A stretch of 64,000 bases of DNA from Alteromonas hispanica (GCF_010500915.1 NZ_JAAAWP010000010.1:62001-126000); one strand, 5' to 3'; shown: positions 28,777-37,713, counted from the stretch's first letter. Translations and numbers: made by a program. Notes: generated by a model from the sequence alone, not told the origin.

Positions 28777-31700
28777 TTAGAAGCGGTAGTTAACACCAAC
28801 ACGCATTGTCCATAGTGAAGTATCACCATTAACAAAAGTTCTGTTATCAACATTATTGAATACAGTATTTGACGCTTCTTCTAATACGCCCCAATCGTCA
28901 TTTAACAGGTTAGTGAAGTTATCAATAACGAAAAATGCGTTCGCAGAGTGATCTACGTTGAACGTAGGAAGGTCTTGATAAACCGCTAAGTCAATCTTAG
29001 ACCACCATGGTGCAGTTTCACCATTTCTCTGACCACCGATTGGAAGAATGTTGCCATTATCCAAGAATGGAGTGAAACCGAAAGTTTGGTTATCACGAAC
29101 TCGGCCACCAACTTCGCGACGGTCATCACGTACCAAGCTGTAAACGTTACCAGACTGAATTACACCGAAAAGAGAGAAACTCGTTTCGTACCCAGCGATA
29201 AACTCGTGGGTGTATCGGAAATCAACAGTAAAGCGATGTTCGATATTCCAGTCTGAAGTAGCAACTACTTGTTCATTTGGGTTGGTAAATGCACGGTTTT
29301 GATAGTTGGAGAACGCAACAGAGCTATTCATAGGCTGAACATCTTCAGCATCGTTATAGTTATAGCCGGTTGTAACTTGGATGCCATTGTCCCAAGACTT
29401 AGACATACTACCTGAAATACTAAGTGCTGTTGGATCTGGGTCAGCATTAGTAAGCACAAATGTCGCAGATCTTGGGCTATCGTATACAATGTAACCTGTC
29501 GCGATATCGCCATTTGCAGTGTCAGTGCGCTCAGCCGTTTCTTCTAAGTCGCCACGAAGAACGATGGCTGAATCTTGGAAGATGCTGTAGATGATGTCTG
29601 CTTCGAAAACATAATCATTTTCAGTTACGTGTGTCATACCTAACGCAAATTTCCATTCGCTCGGAATATCAAAGTCAGGGTCTAAGTAGTTCAACTCAAA
29701 GTTAGAGCCGTTACCTAGTCTTGCTGCTTCTGCCATATCCTGAGGTACACCATAACCTGGGCCCACTGGAGCACCGTCTTCAACTTGTAGATAGTTGATG
29801 TCATCGTCAAACAAACTTCTTGAGCCATCTGTATAACCAAAACTTCTTCCACGAATACCCGTTTGAAGAGTGTTGGTATTTGAGAAGTTGTTAGACAACC
29901 AAACATTCGGGTTACCGCCTGAGAACAAGCCAACACCACCGCGAATTTCGGTTGCATCAGATAACGTATAGTTCAAACCAAGACGTGGCTGAATAAGACC
30001 AACTCCGTCAAGGTTAGTTGAGTTGCTAAACCCATATTCTTGGACAAACCCAGGGTTTTCGTCTGGTGCATCGCTAGTTGTATACCACTCATAACGTAAA
30101 CCTGCAGTCACTCTCAAATCATCTGTTAGGTAAAACTCGTCCTGAACATAGGCAGCGTTGATTTGGTAACCCCAATTCGCTGCAGCATCAGAAAGGTCAC
30201 CTGCGTCATTAACGTCACCTGTTATGATTCCGTTATATTCATAACGAGAAGGTAACCCAGCGCGGAAGTTATCAATACCGTCGAAACGTAGTTCAGTCTC
30301 AGTATGTTGAACGAACAAGTTAAACACGTCTAAATCGTCACGCTCATAACCAAACGTTAAAGTATGACCGTTGTCGAAATAATAGAAACCACGGAATATA
30401 AGGCTTAGCTGATCGTAGTTTAAGTCATTAGCTTGGCGACTGTCGTCTGAACCTAGGTAAACGGTGACATTGTCGAGACCTTCACGACCAGTTAGCTCAA
30501 CTTGTACTTCACCAAAGTCGTTTCCACCGACTGTTCCATCACCGGCAAGTGAAATTTGACGGTTATCAACATCTAAGTAGTTAATACGCAATTCGGTTGA
30601 GAACTTATCAGTCCAGTCAGAGTAGAACGATGCTGCATATGACTGCATTTCTGTTCCACGCTCATACAAATGCTCTTGGAACTCAAATTCGTTACCATCG
30701 CCATCCGATTGTGTAAAGTTGTTACCATCGTTGTAGTTGTAAGCAAATTCAGCACGATGACTATCGTTGATGTTCCAGTCTAGCTTGATGAGTATTTTAT
30801 CATCTTCGTTATCTAGACTTGTTGGAATTGTGCCGGTTTGGAAGCCGTATAAGTCATTTGCGATTTGAACGATTTCGTCAAGTTCGCCTTGCGTTACGTC
30901 GACTGTATTAAGCGCACCAGAACCAATTGGACCACGGTTAAATAAGTTAGAACCTTGGAAAGTTTCATAAGCAGCGTAGATGAAAAGCTTGTCTTTAATT
31001 AGCGGAGCGCCAATTTCGAAACCATAACGAACTTCATCGAAGCTACCTAACTCTACATCTTCGCCTTGTAAAGAGTCGCCACGCATAGAGTCGCTTGTGT
31101 AATCAACAAACACTGAACCGTGAATTTCGTTGGTACCTGACTTGGTAACCGCATTGATGTTACAGGCCGTGAAACCGCCATAAATTACTTCAAATGGAGC
31201 TAGTTCTACCGTTACACCTTGAATTGAATCGAATGGGAAAGGTTGCCTTTCTGTAGGGTAGCCATTGCCGTTCAAACCAAACAAATCGTTTTGACGAACA
31301 CCATCAACAGTTAAACTGTTGAAACGAGGGTTTTTACCTGCACACTGAATGCCGTCAGATCCACCTTCGTCAACGTATAAGCGTGGGTCAACACGAATTA
31401 CGTCGTTGATGTTACGGTTGATAGCAGGAACTTTCTGTAGGTCAGATAAATCGAAGTTTGCTGCTGGGCTACTTTTACCGAAATAGACACTTGAGATTTG
31501 CGAACCAGTCACTGAGATTCTTTCAATGTCTTGACCTTGTGCTGAAAGTGCTACGTTAATTGGCAACTCTTCGCCTAAGTCGACATATAGGTCAGTAATG
31601 GTTTTGTCTTCGAACTTATCAGAGTCAATCATTACCGTGTAAGGTCCACCAACGCGCAGGCCTTTCGCGTTGAATTGGCCAGACTCATTTACTGTTACGG

Positions 31701-31884
31701 TTTTTGTAGAGCCCGAAGGTGTGTGAATAATTGTGATCTGAGTACCTGCTGCTGGGCTACCTTGAGGTCCGACAATTTGACCAGTCATTGCTGACGTAGT
31801 TACCTGAGCCATTGCTGCAGAAGATAATCCCGCAGTTACTGCAACCGCAATCGCAACGCGACTGAGTTTGGTTTTAAAGTTCAT
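28777..31884 (-). CDS. Oar-like TonB-dependent outer membrane receptor
   Basis: A 1035-residue exported protein. A signal peptide (ending SSAAMAQ) is followed by a carboxypeptidase-regulatory-like domain (~residues 30-115), a plug domain (~120-260, NFDLSDLQKVPAINRN, SLTVDGVRQNDLFG) and a long beta-barrel ending in the C-terminal aromatic TMRVGVNYRF required for barrel assembly. Such OmpA-related/Oar-type receptors import large or scarce nutrients with TonB energy; the ligand is unknown. AGGGA precedes the ATG. A TTGACA (31991-31996, minus strand) and a RutR-like box at 32066-32081 lie upstream. Confidence 0.93.
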   Translation of the reverse strand: MNFKTKLSRVAIAVAVTAGLSSAAMAQVTTSAMTGQIVGPQGSPAAGTQITIIHTPSGSTKTVTVNESGQFNAKGLRVGGPYTVMIDSDKFEDKTITDLYVDLGEELPINVALSAQGQDIERISVTGSQISSVYFGKSSPAANFDLSDLQKVPAINRNINDVIRVDPRLYVDEGGSDGIQCAGKNPRFNSLTVDGVRQNDLFGLNGNGYPTERQPFPFDSIQGVTVELAPFEVIYGGFTACNINAVTKSGTNEIHGSVFVDYTSDSMRGDSLQGEDVELGSFDEVRYGFEIGAPLIKDKLFIYAAYETFQGSNLFNRGPIGSGALNTVDVTQGELDEIVQIANDLYGFQTGTIPTSLDNEDDKILIKLDWNINDSHRAEFAYNYNDGNNFTQSDGDGNEFEFQEHLYERGTEMQSYAASFYSDWTDKFSTELRINYLDVDNRQISLAGDGTVGGNDFGEVQVELTGREGLDNVTVYLGSDDSRQANDLNYDQLSLIFRGFYYFDNGHTLTFGYERDDLDVFNLFVQHTETELRFDGIDNFRAGLPSRYEYNGIITGDVNDAGDLSDAAANWGYQINAAYVQDEFYLTDDLRVTAGLRYEWYTTSDAPDENPGFVQEYGFSNSTNLDGVGLIQPRLGLNYTLSDATEIRGGVGLFSGGNPNVWLSNNFSNTNTLQTGIRGRSFGYTDGSRSLFDDDINYLQVEDGAPVGPGYGVPQDMAEAARLGNGSNFELNYLDPDFDIPSEWKFALGMTHVTENDYVFEADIIYSIFQDSAIVLRGDLEETAERTDTANGDIATGYIVYDSPRSATFVLTNADPDPTALSISGSMSKSWDNGIQVTTGYNYNDAEDVQPMNSSVAFSNYQNRAFTNPNEQVVATSDWNIEHRFTVDFRYTHEFIAGYETSFSLFGVIQSGNVYSLVRDDRREVGGRVRDNQTFGFTPFLDNGNILPIGGQRNGETAPWWSKIDLAVYQDLPTFNVDHSANAFFVIDNFTNLLNDDWGVLEEASNTVFNNVDNRTFVNGDTSLWTMRVGVNYRF

Positions 31885-32065
31885 GTGTGTTTCCCTATTG
31901 TTTACAATTCTTTCGGGGCAGACTATTTAAATTATTTTGCCTACCACCTGACGTAATGCTAAGAACCATTCAGATTCTCTTCGAGGTTCATGTCAATTTT
32001 ATTACAACTTTGCATTTTTATTTAGCTGCAGTCGTTGTGATAAGTAACTTGGCAACACATTTAAC

Positions 32066-32081
32066 TTGACCAAACGGTCAG
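32066..32081. promoter_or_regulatory. RutR-like box between the TonB receptor and 32261 gene
   Basis: TTGACCAAACGGTCAG compared with the E. coli RutR consensus TTGACCA-NN-TGGTCAA: 12 of 14 specified positions match, and the TGACC-GGTCA core is perfectly palindromic. It lies ~182 bases from the receptor start and ~180 bases from the gene at 32261, so it could serve either. No TetR-family gene is present in the window. Confidence 0.5.
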
Positions 32082-32260
32082 GTTAATTTACTTATTATTG
32101 TTGTTTTCAGTTTTTGTCACTTACCGCTCATATTTTTGGCACACACCCAACTAATAAACAGCGTTTATCAAAAATCAGGTTTATCTATAAAAACACATTG
32201 CTTTTCATACAGATGACATAATAAAATAAACTTACCTATTGCAATAAATAACCTTAACTG

Positions 32261-33154
32261 ATGAAATCGCTTTATAAATCGTTAATTCATTTGGTCGTTT
32301 TTTTGACGAATTTCAGAATTATTGCATCAGGAAAGTGGTTATTATTTATTATTGCAGCGTTTGCTTGCGGTACGGTTAACTATTTTTCATATAGCCCTGC
32401 CTACAATGACATCCCTCCACAAACTGGTCAATATTTATCCTGCAACACACCACTTTCGGGAAATGCAGATCGTTTCTCAGTCTATTTAACAGATAGCCGC
32501 ATCGCACAACTGGCAACCGAGAAAATCTGTAACAATACTGTCATAAAACGGCAATATGGCGAAGTAAGAGTCATTATTGGTCAGAGCGATTACGACACCT
32601 TCAGATATATCAATCATGGGGTTGTCGACTTAGCGCTGGTCAAAAAGAACGTAGTAGACGCTTTTGCAGCTGACGAAATATACGGGCTAACGCCTGTAGC
32701 GTCGCACCCAGACTACGGCGCTTATTTTATATCCTTACGTGAAAAGCCAAAGCTTGAAAAAGAGTATTTGCTGGGTAAAACCATTGGTCTGCTTGATTAC
32801 CCAAGCAGCCGCTCTGGTCATATAGTGCCGAAGACCGTATTGCAGCGTTTAAGTTTAAGCGATAACAATGTAGACATTGCTTACTATAGCTCACACCAAG
32901 AGCTCAGACGCGCACTGCTTGCTGGCGAGGTTGATATCATTTCGTCTTATTGGGCTAAAGACGACGAAAGCAGGTTGTCTAAAAATTACATTACTCCGCT
33001 AATGCTTCAGGTAAGCGGTATGCAGTGGTATCTAAAAATGCAGTCTCAAAACACTGACCTGTTTTGCGCTATGCAAACCGTAATTCATGACATCGCTATG
33101 GCACACCCCAGGCCTTATTATAAAAATATAGAGTTAGAGGAAGGATGCCCATGA
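32261..33154 (+). CDS. PhnD-like periplasmic substrate-binding protein, membrane-anchored
   Basis: A 297-residue protein with an uncleaved-looking N-terminal membrane helix (WLLFIIAAFACGTVNYFSY) and a periplasmic type 2 binding-protein fold of the phosphate/phosphonate (PhnD/TAXI-like) kind: GEVRVIIGQSDYDTFRYINHGVVDLALVKKNVV, LGKTIGLLDYPSSRSGHIVP, RALLAGEVDIISSYW reflect the usual 'tile' order. No ABC permease or ATPase is nearby, so it is probably a sensor rather than an importer. The next gene overlaps its stop by ATGA. No obvious Shine-Dalgarno precedes the ATG. Confidence 0.75.
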   Translation: MKSLYKSLIHLVVFLTNFRIIASGKWLLFIIAAFACGTVNYFSYSPAYNDIPPQTGQYLSCNTPLSGNADRFSVYLTDSRIAQLATEKICNNTVIKRQYGEVRVIIGQSDYDTFRYINHGVVDLALVKKNVVDAFAADEIYGLTPVASHPDYGAYFISLREKPKLEKEYLLGKTIGLLDYPSSRSGHIVPKTVLQRLSLSDNNVDIAYYSSHQELRRALLAGEVDIISSYWAKDDESRLSKNYITPLMLQVSGMQWYLKMQSQNTDLFCAMQTVIHDIAMAHPRPYYKNIELEEGCP

Positions 33155-34152
33155 ACAGCAAATCCGTGAAAACCATCACCTCTACTGATATTGCTAAACG
33201 ATTTTCATTTAAATCAACGCCAAGGATTGTAGTTAACGCGCTTTTACTGATTACTGTATTGCAAGGCATTTCCTTGGTAAGTCAATTATTCGCATATCAA
33301 GCGTCGTTACACGAGGCAATAGACAAAGTAGAGCGAAGAATAAGTCTCGATAGTGCTTTTTTAGATGTGGGGAATCAAACATTAAACACGCCGGTGAATA
33401 GCTACGCTATTTTTCGATATATCAATACCCTAAACGCTAAACTCATGGAAGAAGGTTACCCTGTTTTAGTCAACGCAATTCAAAGCGTGACTTACACTAG
33501 CGAAGAACTCGACAAAGCACGCTACCCTCGCAGCTATACAACTCTGTTAAAAAATGCTGAACAAGAGATAGAAATCGAAATCGTGAGTAAACCTGTTTCT
33601 CATGCACTTGCATTTAGCTGGATAGCATTACTAGCCGCTCTGTGTTTAGTACCCGTATTCGCGCTCAATACGCGAAAAACAGCCAAGCAAAAAGCGCAGC
33701 AAGTGCAAGACGCGCTTCCTCCAACACCGAAGCTTATTATTAACCTTCAGGATAAAACCATATCAAATGGCGTTACCGATAAAGCGGTGACGTTACAAAA
33801 CAAACCATTGTGTTTTTACACCGCACTAGTCAGATTTTGTATAGAGAACCCGGGGCATCCATTGCCCGTGCACAAAGACGTACCCAATGAACTCATTGCA
33901 TTAGCGAACCGAAGCTTTGGTCGTCTCATTGAATTGGGCCATACAAAGCGAAAAAGACCCGACTTCAACGCTAATTTAGATAAAACGCTTAGTGAAATAC
34001 GCGCCGCGCTCGACGATGTATTCACAGGTTTTAATGAAGAGAAAGAGACGTATTATCCCCCTAGAGCCCAGGGAGAAGGGTCGCGTTCAAAACAGCACTC
34101 CTACGCGTTACCCAAAATACAACTTGATGATATAGAGATAATTGGAAATTGA
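33151..34152 (+). CDS. Two-helix membrane protein with possible winged-helix cytoplasmic tail
   Basis: I do not recognise a named family. Topology is readable: cytoplasmic N-terminus, helix 1 (VVNALLLITVLQGISLV), ~100-residue periplasmic region, helix 2 (ALAFSWIALLAALCLVPVFA), then ~160 cytoplasmic residues. The tail (IINLQDKTISNGVTDKAVTL, LCFYTALVRFCIENPG, LDKTLSEIRAALDDVF) has the layout of an OmpR/PhoB-type winged helix ending in the 'xxIxxLRxxL' helix, with a basic TKRKRPDF segment; this is inference. It could be a ToxR-like regulator in reversed order, gated by the upstream binding protein. ATG at 33151 overlaps the previous stop (ATGA) with AAGG 6 bases upstream. Confidence 0.7.
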   Translation: MNSKSVKTITSTDIAKRFSFKSTPRIVVNALLLITVLQGISLVSQLFAYQASLHEAIDKVERRISLDSAFLDVGNQTLNTPVNSYAIFRYINTLNAKLMEEGYPVLVNAIQSVTYTSEELDKARYPRSYTTLLKNAEQEIEIEIVSKPVSHALAFSWIALLAALCLVPVFALNTRKTAKQKAQQVQDALPPTPKLIINLQDKTISNGVTDKAVTLQNKPLCFYTALVRFCIENPGHPLPVHKDVPNELIALANRSFGRLIELGHTKRKRPDFNANLDKTLSEIRAALDDVFTGFNEEKETYYPPRAQGEGSRSKQHSYALPKIQLDDIEIIGN

Positions 34153-34261
34153 GTTTTGCGTCGCTGCGTAAAAACTGTATTGGAAAGAAAGCATGGCGTG
34201 ACGCTGTTTGGGAAATCACTTGGCTGAATTTCATACAAGCAAGGTTAAAAGAACTAATTTA

Positions 34262-34277
34262 TTGACCAACTGGATAA
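34262..34277. promoter_or_regulatory. RutR-like box upstream of udk-nupC
   Basis: TTGACCAACTGGATAA matches 12 of 14 specified positions of TTGACCA-NN-TGGTCAA. It lies ~170 bases upstream of the uridine kinase start, in a 290-base gap that otherwise shows no gene. Confidence 0.5.
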
Positions 34278-34444
34278 CTTTGACAGGTTTGCATTAACGA
34301 ACCGCAATACCTTGAAAAATAGGTGTACTTTTCACTAAAACGGAAGCAAAGACCGATCCAAAATACTAGGCTGCGTGAATATATCATTGATTCGCGAGGG
34401 CTAAGCGCGTATCTTTGCACCAACAAAATCAGCTTTTTAGTACT

Positions 34445-35068
34445 ATGCAATCGCCATTAATTATTGCCATTTCTGGAGCTTCAGGCTCTGGAAAGTCTCT
34501 TTTTACAAAAAATTTATTTAACGGATTCAGCGCACAAGGCCGTCCTGTACAGGTTTTGCGCGAAGACCATTACTATCGCGCGCAAGATCATCTGCCCATG
34601 GAGCAGAGAGAGCAAAACAACTACGACCATCCCAATGCATTTGAACATGAGCTTCTAAAAGCTCATTTACAGGCGTTAAGAGAAGGTCAGCCCATAGACT
34701 ATCCGCATTATTGTTATAAAACGCATACTCGTTTGCCTGAAACAGAGCGCCTAAACCCTGCGCCGGTTATTATACTTGAAGGCATCATGTTGTTAGCACG
34801 CACCGATTTGCTGCCGTTATACGATGTGAAAATATTTATCGATACTCCCCTCGATATTTGCCTAATGCGAAGAATGATGCGCGATTTAAAAGAGCGCGGT
34901 AGATCGATAGAGTCTGTAGCAAAACAGTACGAAGAGACTGTTAAGCCAATGTATCACCAGTTTATAGAGCCTAGCCGCTTTACTGCCGACGTAGTGGTAA
35001 CGCAGGGTGGAAAAAATCAAATTGCATTAGATGTGATCAAATCACACATTCAGCAAGCGCTTCTTTAA
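34445..35068 (+). CDS. udk: Uridine kinase
   Basis: A 207-residue P-loop kinase: IIAISGASGSGKSLF is the Walker A region, LREDHYYRAQDHLPMEQREQNNYDHPNAF the uridine/cytidine-binding segment reduced here to its DHYYR and NYDHP landmarks, VIILEGIML the Walker B-like strand, and RRMMRDLKERGRS the lid. It phosphorylates uridine and cytidine in the pyrimidine salvage pathway. The start is the ATG at 34445; an upstream in-frame TTG at 34415 is not supported. nupC follows after 12 bases, so uptake and phosphorylation are co-expressed. Confidence 0.93.
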   Translation: MQSPLIIAISGASGSGKSLFTKNLFNGFSAQGRPVQVLREDHYYRAQDHLPMEQREQNNYDHPNAFEHELLKAHLQALREGQPIDYPHYCYKTHTRLPETERLNPAPVIILEGIMLLARTDLLPLYDVKIFIDTPLDICLMRRMMRDLKERGRSIESVAKQYEETVKPMYHQFIEPSRFTADVVVTQGGKNQIALDVIKSHIQQALL

Positions 35069-35080
35069 GGGAAATAATTT

Positions 35081-36292
35081 ATGGTAGGTTTACTGGGCGT
35101 TGCGCTCCTCATAGGTATTGCATTAGCGATGTCGTCGGCAAGGCGCAGTATTAACTGGCGCACTGTTGGTGGAGCATTTGCTATACAAGCTGCTGTTGGT
35201 GCGTTTGTCCTGTATTCTGAACCCGGTAAGCAATTTCTGTATAAAGCGACGCAGTTTGTGGCCAATATTATTGGCTACAGCCAGCAGGGAATTGACTTTC
35301 TATTTGGCCCTATTGGCAATAAATCGTTAGGATTCATATTTGCGTTCAACGTACTTCCCGTCATCGTTTTCTTTTCCGCGCTTATCGCGGTGCTTTATCA
35401 TTTAAAGGTAATGGGCATCATTATTAAAGTGATCGGTGGCTTTCTTCAAAAAGCCTTGGGCACCAGCCGACCCGAATCTATGTCTTCAGCTGCCAACATT
35501 TTCGTAGGCCAAACTGAAGCGCCTTTAGTCGTGCGCCCTTTTATACCCCATATGACCAGCTCTGAACTATTCGCCATCATGGTGGGTGGTTTAGCATCAA
35601 TTGCTGGTTCTGTTATGGCCGGCTACGCCGGAATGGGGGTAGAGCTTAAATACCTTTTAGCGGCCAGCTTTATGGCTGCGCCTGGCGGCTTGTTGATGGC
35701 AAAAATCATCTTGCCTGAAACAAGTAAGCCAAACGAAGATTTACATGACGTAGACGCAGACGACGCGGGCTATGCCAATGTATTTGATGCTGCCGCTAGT
35801 GGCGCAGCATCAGGCATGCAACTTGCGCTTAACGTAGGTGCAATGCTACTCGCTTTCATAGCCCTCATTGCCATGTTCAACGGTCTCATTGGCTGGAGCG
35901 CAGGTTTGTTCGGTTATGAAAACGTCACGTTTGAAGGGATCCTGGGGTTTGTTCTTCAACCACTTGCATGGGCAATCGGCGTTCCATGGGAAGAAGCACA
36001 ACTTGCGGGCAGTTTTATTGGTCAAAAGATGGTAGTGAATGAATTTGTTGCCTATCTCAATTTCTTAGAAAACCAAGATCAATTGTCCGAAGCTTCTCAG
36101 GCCATTATCACCTTTGCACTATGTGGTTTTGCAAACTTCTCTTCTATCGCGATTTTGATGGGCGGAATTGGCGCTATGGCACCAACTCGCAGAAAAGAAA
36201 TTGCACGACTGGGATTAAAAGCGGTTATTGCTGCAACCTTATCAAACTTAATGAGTGCCGCACTAGCGGGCTTTTTCCTCTCTCTCAGTTAA
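35081..36292 (+). CDS. nupC: Concentrative nucleoside transporter (NupC/CNT family)
   Basis: A 403-residue inner-membrane carrier with ~10 hydrophobic segments. CNT landmarks are [43 protein letters not shown], the [13 protein letters not shown] motif and, near the C-terminus, FVAYLNF and [16 protein letters not shown]. It imports nucleosides with H+ or Na+. With udk just upstream it forms a nucleoside salvage operon. Confidence 0.94.
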   Translation: MVGLLGVALLIGIALAMSSARRSINWRTVGGAFAIQAAVGAFVLYSEPGKQFLYKATQFVANIIGYSQQGIDFLFGPIGNKSLGFIFAFNVLPVIVFFSALIAVLYHLKVMGIIIKVIGGFLQKALGTSRPESMSSAANIFVGQTEAPLVVRPFIPHMTSSELFAIMVGGLASIAGSVMAGYAGMGVELKYLLAASFMAAPGGLLMAKIILPETSKPNEDLHDVDADDAGYANVFDAAASGAASGMQLALNVGAMLLAFIALIAMFNGLIGWSAGLFGYENVTFEGILGFVLQPLAWAIGVPWEEAQLAGSFIGQKMVVNEFVAYLNFLENQDQLSEASQAIITFALCGFANFSSIAILMGGIGAMAPTRRKEIARLGLKAVIAATLSNLMSAALAGFFLSLS

Positions 36293-36304
36293 ATTTTATT
36301 TAAA

Positions 36305-36344
36305 CAGACCATTTAGTCAGTTTTTTACTAGACTAAATGGTCAG
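36305..36344. promoter_or_regulatory. Pair of inverted RutR-like boxes
   Basis: CAGACCATTTAGTCAG (36305-36320) and TAGACTAAATGGTCAG (36329-36344) lie 24 bases apart centre to centre. Their GACCATTTAGTC / GACTAAATGGTC cores are exact reverse complements and both resemble TTGACCA-NN-TGGTCAA. The second shares GGTCAGGTT with the box at 32066. The pair could alternatively be one hairpin ending nupC transcription. Confidence 0.5.
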
Positions 36345-36368
36345 GTTTATGTAAATTACGCGCATTCT

Positions 36369-36407
36369 TCGCTGACGTTGATGTAAATCAATATCAGCGA
36401 CTTTTTT
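36369..36407 (+). terminator. nupC terminator
   Basis: TCGCTGA..TTGAT-GTAA-ATCAA..TCAGCGA (two-base internal mismatch) followed by C and TTTTTT. Confidence 0.8.
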
Positions 36408-36425
36408 CTGTAGCCCGTCTACCTT

Positions 36426-36431
36426 TATAAT
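36426..36431 (+). promoter_or_regulatory. Candidate -10 (TATAAT) of the 2OG oxygenase gene
   Basis: A perfect TATAAT lies 29 bases before the ATG at 36461, just after the nupC terminator. The matching -35 position is poor (T-rich), which would fit activator dependence or a weak promoter. Confidence 0.45.
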
Positions 36432-36460
36432 GCCGCAATCTAAATATACGGGAAAACATT

Positions 36461-37300
36461 ATGCAATTAGTTGCTGTTGACTACCAAGCTGAAAACGCGC
36501 AAGAAGAATTTGTTAAATCGTTGCGTGAGACTGGGTTTGGTGTATTGAAAAATCACCCTATCAAGCAGTCTTTAGTTCAAGGTATTTATGACAATTGGCA
36601 GGATTTCTTCAACAGTGAAGAGAAGAACGATTACCTTTACAACAAGGGTAAGCAAGACGGATTTTTCCCTCAGAGCGTTTCTGAGGTAGCTAAGGGCTTC
36701 ACGAAAAAAGATATCAAAGAGTATTATCACTATTACCCTTGGGGACAATGTCCTGAGTCTTTACGTCCTCAGATCTCTCAATATTATGAAGAAGCGAATA
36801 CGCTTGCCACAGAATTATTGGGTTGGATAGAAGCGCACTCGCCAAGTGAAGTCAGTGATAAATATAGCCAGCCTTTAGGTAATATGATCAAAGATTCAGA
36901 TCAAACCTTATTGCGTGTTCTTCATTACCCGCCTCTAAGTGGCGATGAAGAAGTGGATGCTATCCGCGCTGCTGCTCATGAAGACATTAACTTAATTACT
37001 ATTTTGCCAGCAGCTAACGAGCCTGGTCTTCAGGTTCAGGCTAAAGACGGTAGCTGGTTAGATGTACCGTGTGACTTTGGTAGTTTGATTGTGAATATTG
37101 GCGACATGCTTCAAGAAGCATCCGGTCACTACTTCCCATCGACTACTCACAGGGTTGTAAATCCAGATGGTGCAGACATGACGAAGTCGCGTATTTCGCT
37201 GCCTTTGTTCTTACACCCTCGCCCAGATGTTGTTCTTTCAGAACGTCATACCGCAGGCTCATACCTGCAAGAGCGCCTTCGTGAACTAGGCGTGATTTAA
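36461..37300 (+). CDS. 2-oxoglutarate/Fe(II)-dependent oxygenase (IPNS/thymine-hydroxylase-like)
   Basis: A 279-residue double-stranded beta-helix oxygenase. The iron triad is H173-x-D175 (AAHEDINLITIL) and H230 (STTHRVVNP); R244 in KSRISLPLF would bind the 2-oxoglutarate carboxylate. The N-terminal FVKSLRETGFGVLKNHPI matches the DIOX_N domain of the isopenicillin N synthase-like branch, which also includes thymine-7-hydroxylases and ethylene-forming enzymes. The substrate is unknown. The nupC-udk neighbourhood and RutR-like boxes make a pyrimidine substrate a reasonable guess, no more. Confidence 0.88.
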   Translation: MQLVAVDYQAENAQEEFVKSLRETGFGVLKNHPIKQSLVQGIYDNWQDFFNSEEKNDYLYNKGKQDGFFPQSVSEVAKGFTKKDIKEYYHYYPWGQCPESLRPQISQYYEEANTLATELLGWIEAHSPSEVSDKYSQPLGNMIKDSDQTLLRVLHYPPLSGDEEVDAIRAAAHEDINLITILPAANEPGLQVQAKDGSWLDVPCDFGSLIVNIGDMLQEASGHYFPSTTHRVVNPDGADMTKSRISLPLFLHPRPDVVLSERHTAGSYLQERLRELGVI

Positions 37301-37330
37301 GTGAAGTTCCTTTTGTAGTGTTACCTTTAT

Positions 37331-37357
37331 GCCACGGCTCGTCCGTGGCTTTTTTTT
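37331..37357 (+). terminator. Terminator of the 2OG oxygenase gene
   Basis: GCCACGG-CTCGT-CCGTGGC followed by TTTTTTTT, 30 bases after the stop. Confidence 0.92.
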
Positions 37358-37370
37358 ACCTGTTTTTTAG

Positions 37371-37689
37371 TGCCTGTCTTACTTAGCTCCCTACTTTTTA
37401 TGCCTGTCTTAATAAGTCGCTTTTTATGCATGTATCGTTAAACCCTTTTTATGCCTGTCTTAATAAGTCCCTTTTTGTGACTGTCTTACTTAGCCCTATT
37501 ATGCCTGTCTCGATAAGCCTAATAAGTCGCTTTTTATGCCTGTCTCGTTAAGCCTTAAGCCCTGTCTTAATAAGTCCCTTTTTATGCCTGTCTCGTTAAG
37601 CCTTAAGCCCTGTCTTAATAAGTCCCTTTTTATGCCTGTCTCGTTAACTTGCCTGTCTTAATAAGTCGCTTTCTATGCCTGTCTTTCTA
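37371..37689. repeat. Array of GCCTGTCTTAATAAGTC repeats
   Basis: CTGTCT recurs about a dozen times in ~320 bases, mostly as TGCCTGTCTTAATAAGTC or TGCCTGTCTCGTTAAG, all in the same orientation, including single-base variants such as GTGACTGTCTTAC (37478). A 48-bp compound unit beginning TTTTTATGCCTGTCTCGTT is tandemly repeated from 37531, 37579 and (partly) 37627. There is no gene in the stretch. It lies between the oxygenase terminator and the convergent TPR gene. The same core appears in inverted form at 56953-57176. Confidence 0.9.
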
Positions 37690-37713
37690 GTTATGTTTCT
37701 AAGAATAAGGCTG

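Noticed and set aside
34415-34444. TTG start for uridine kinase
   Set aside because: The ATG at 34445 begins directly before the conserved IIAISGASGSGKS strand, as in other uridine kinases.
37371-37689. Possible CRISPR array
   Set aside because: Repeat cores are short and variable, spacing is irregular, the intervening sequence is itself repeated, and no cas genes are present.
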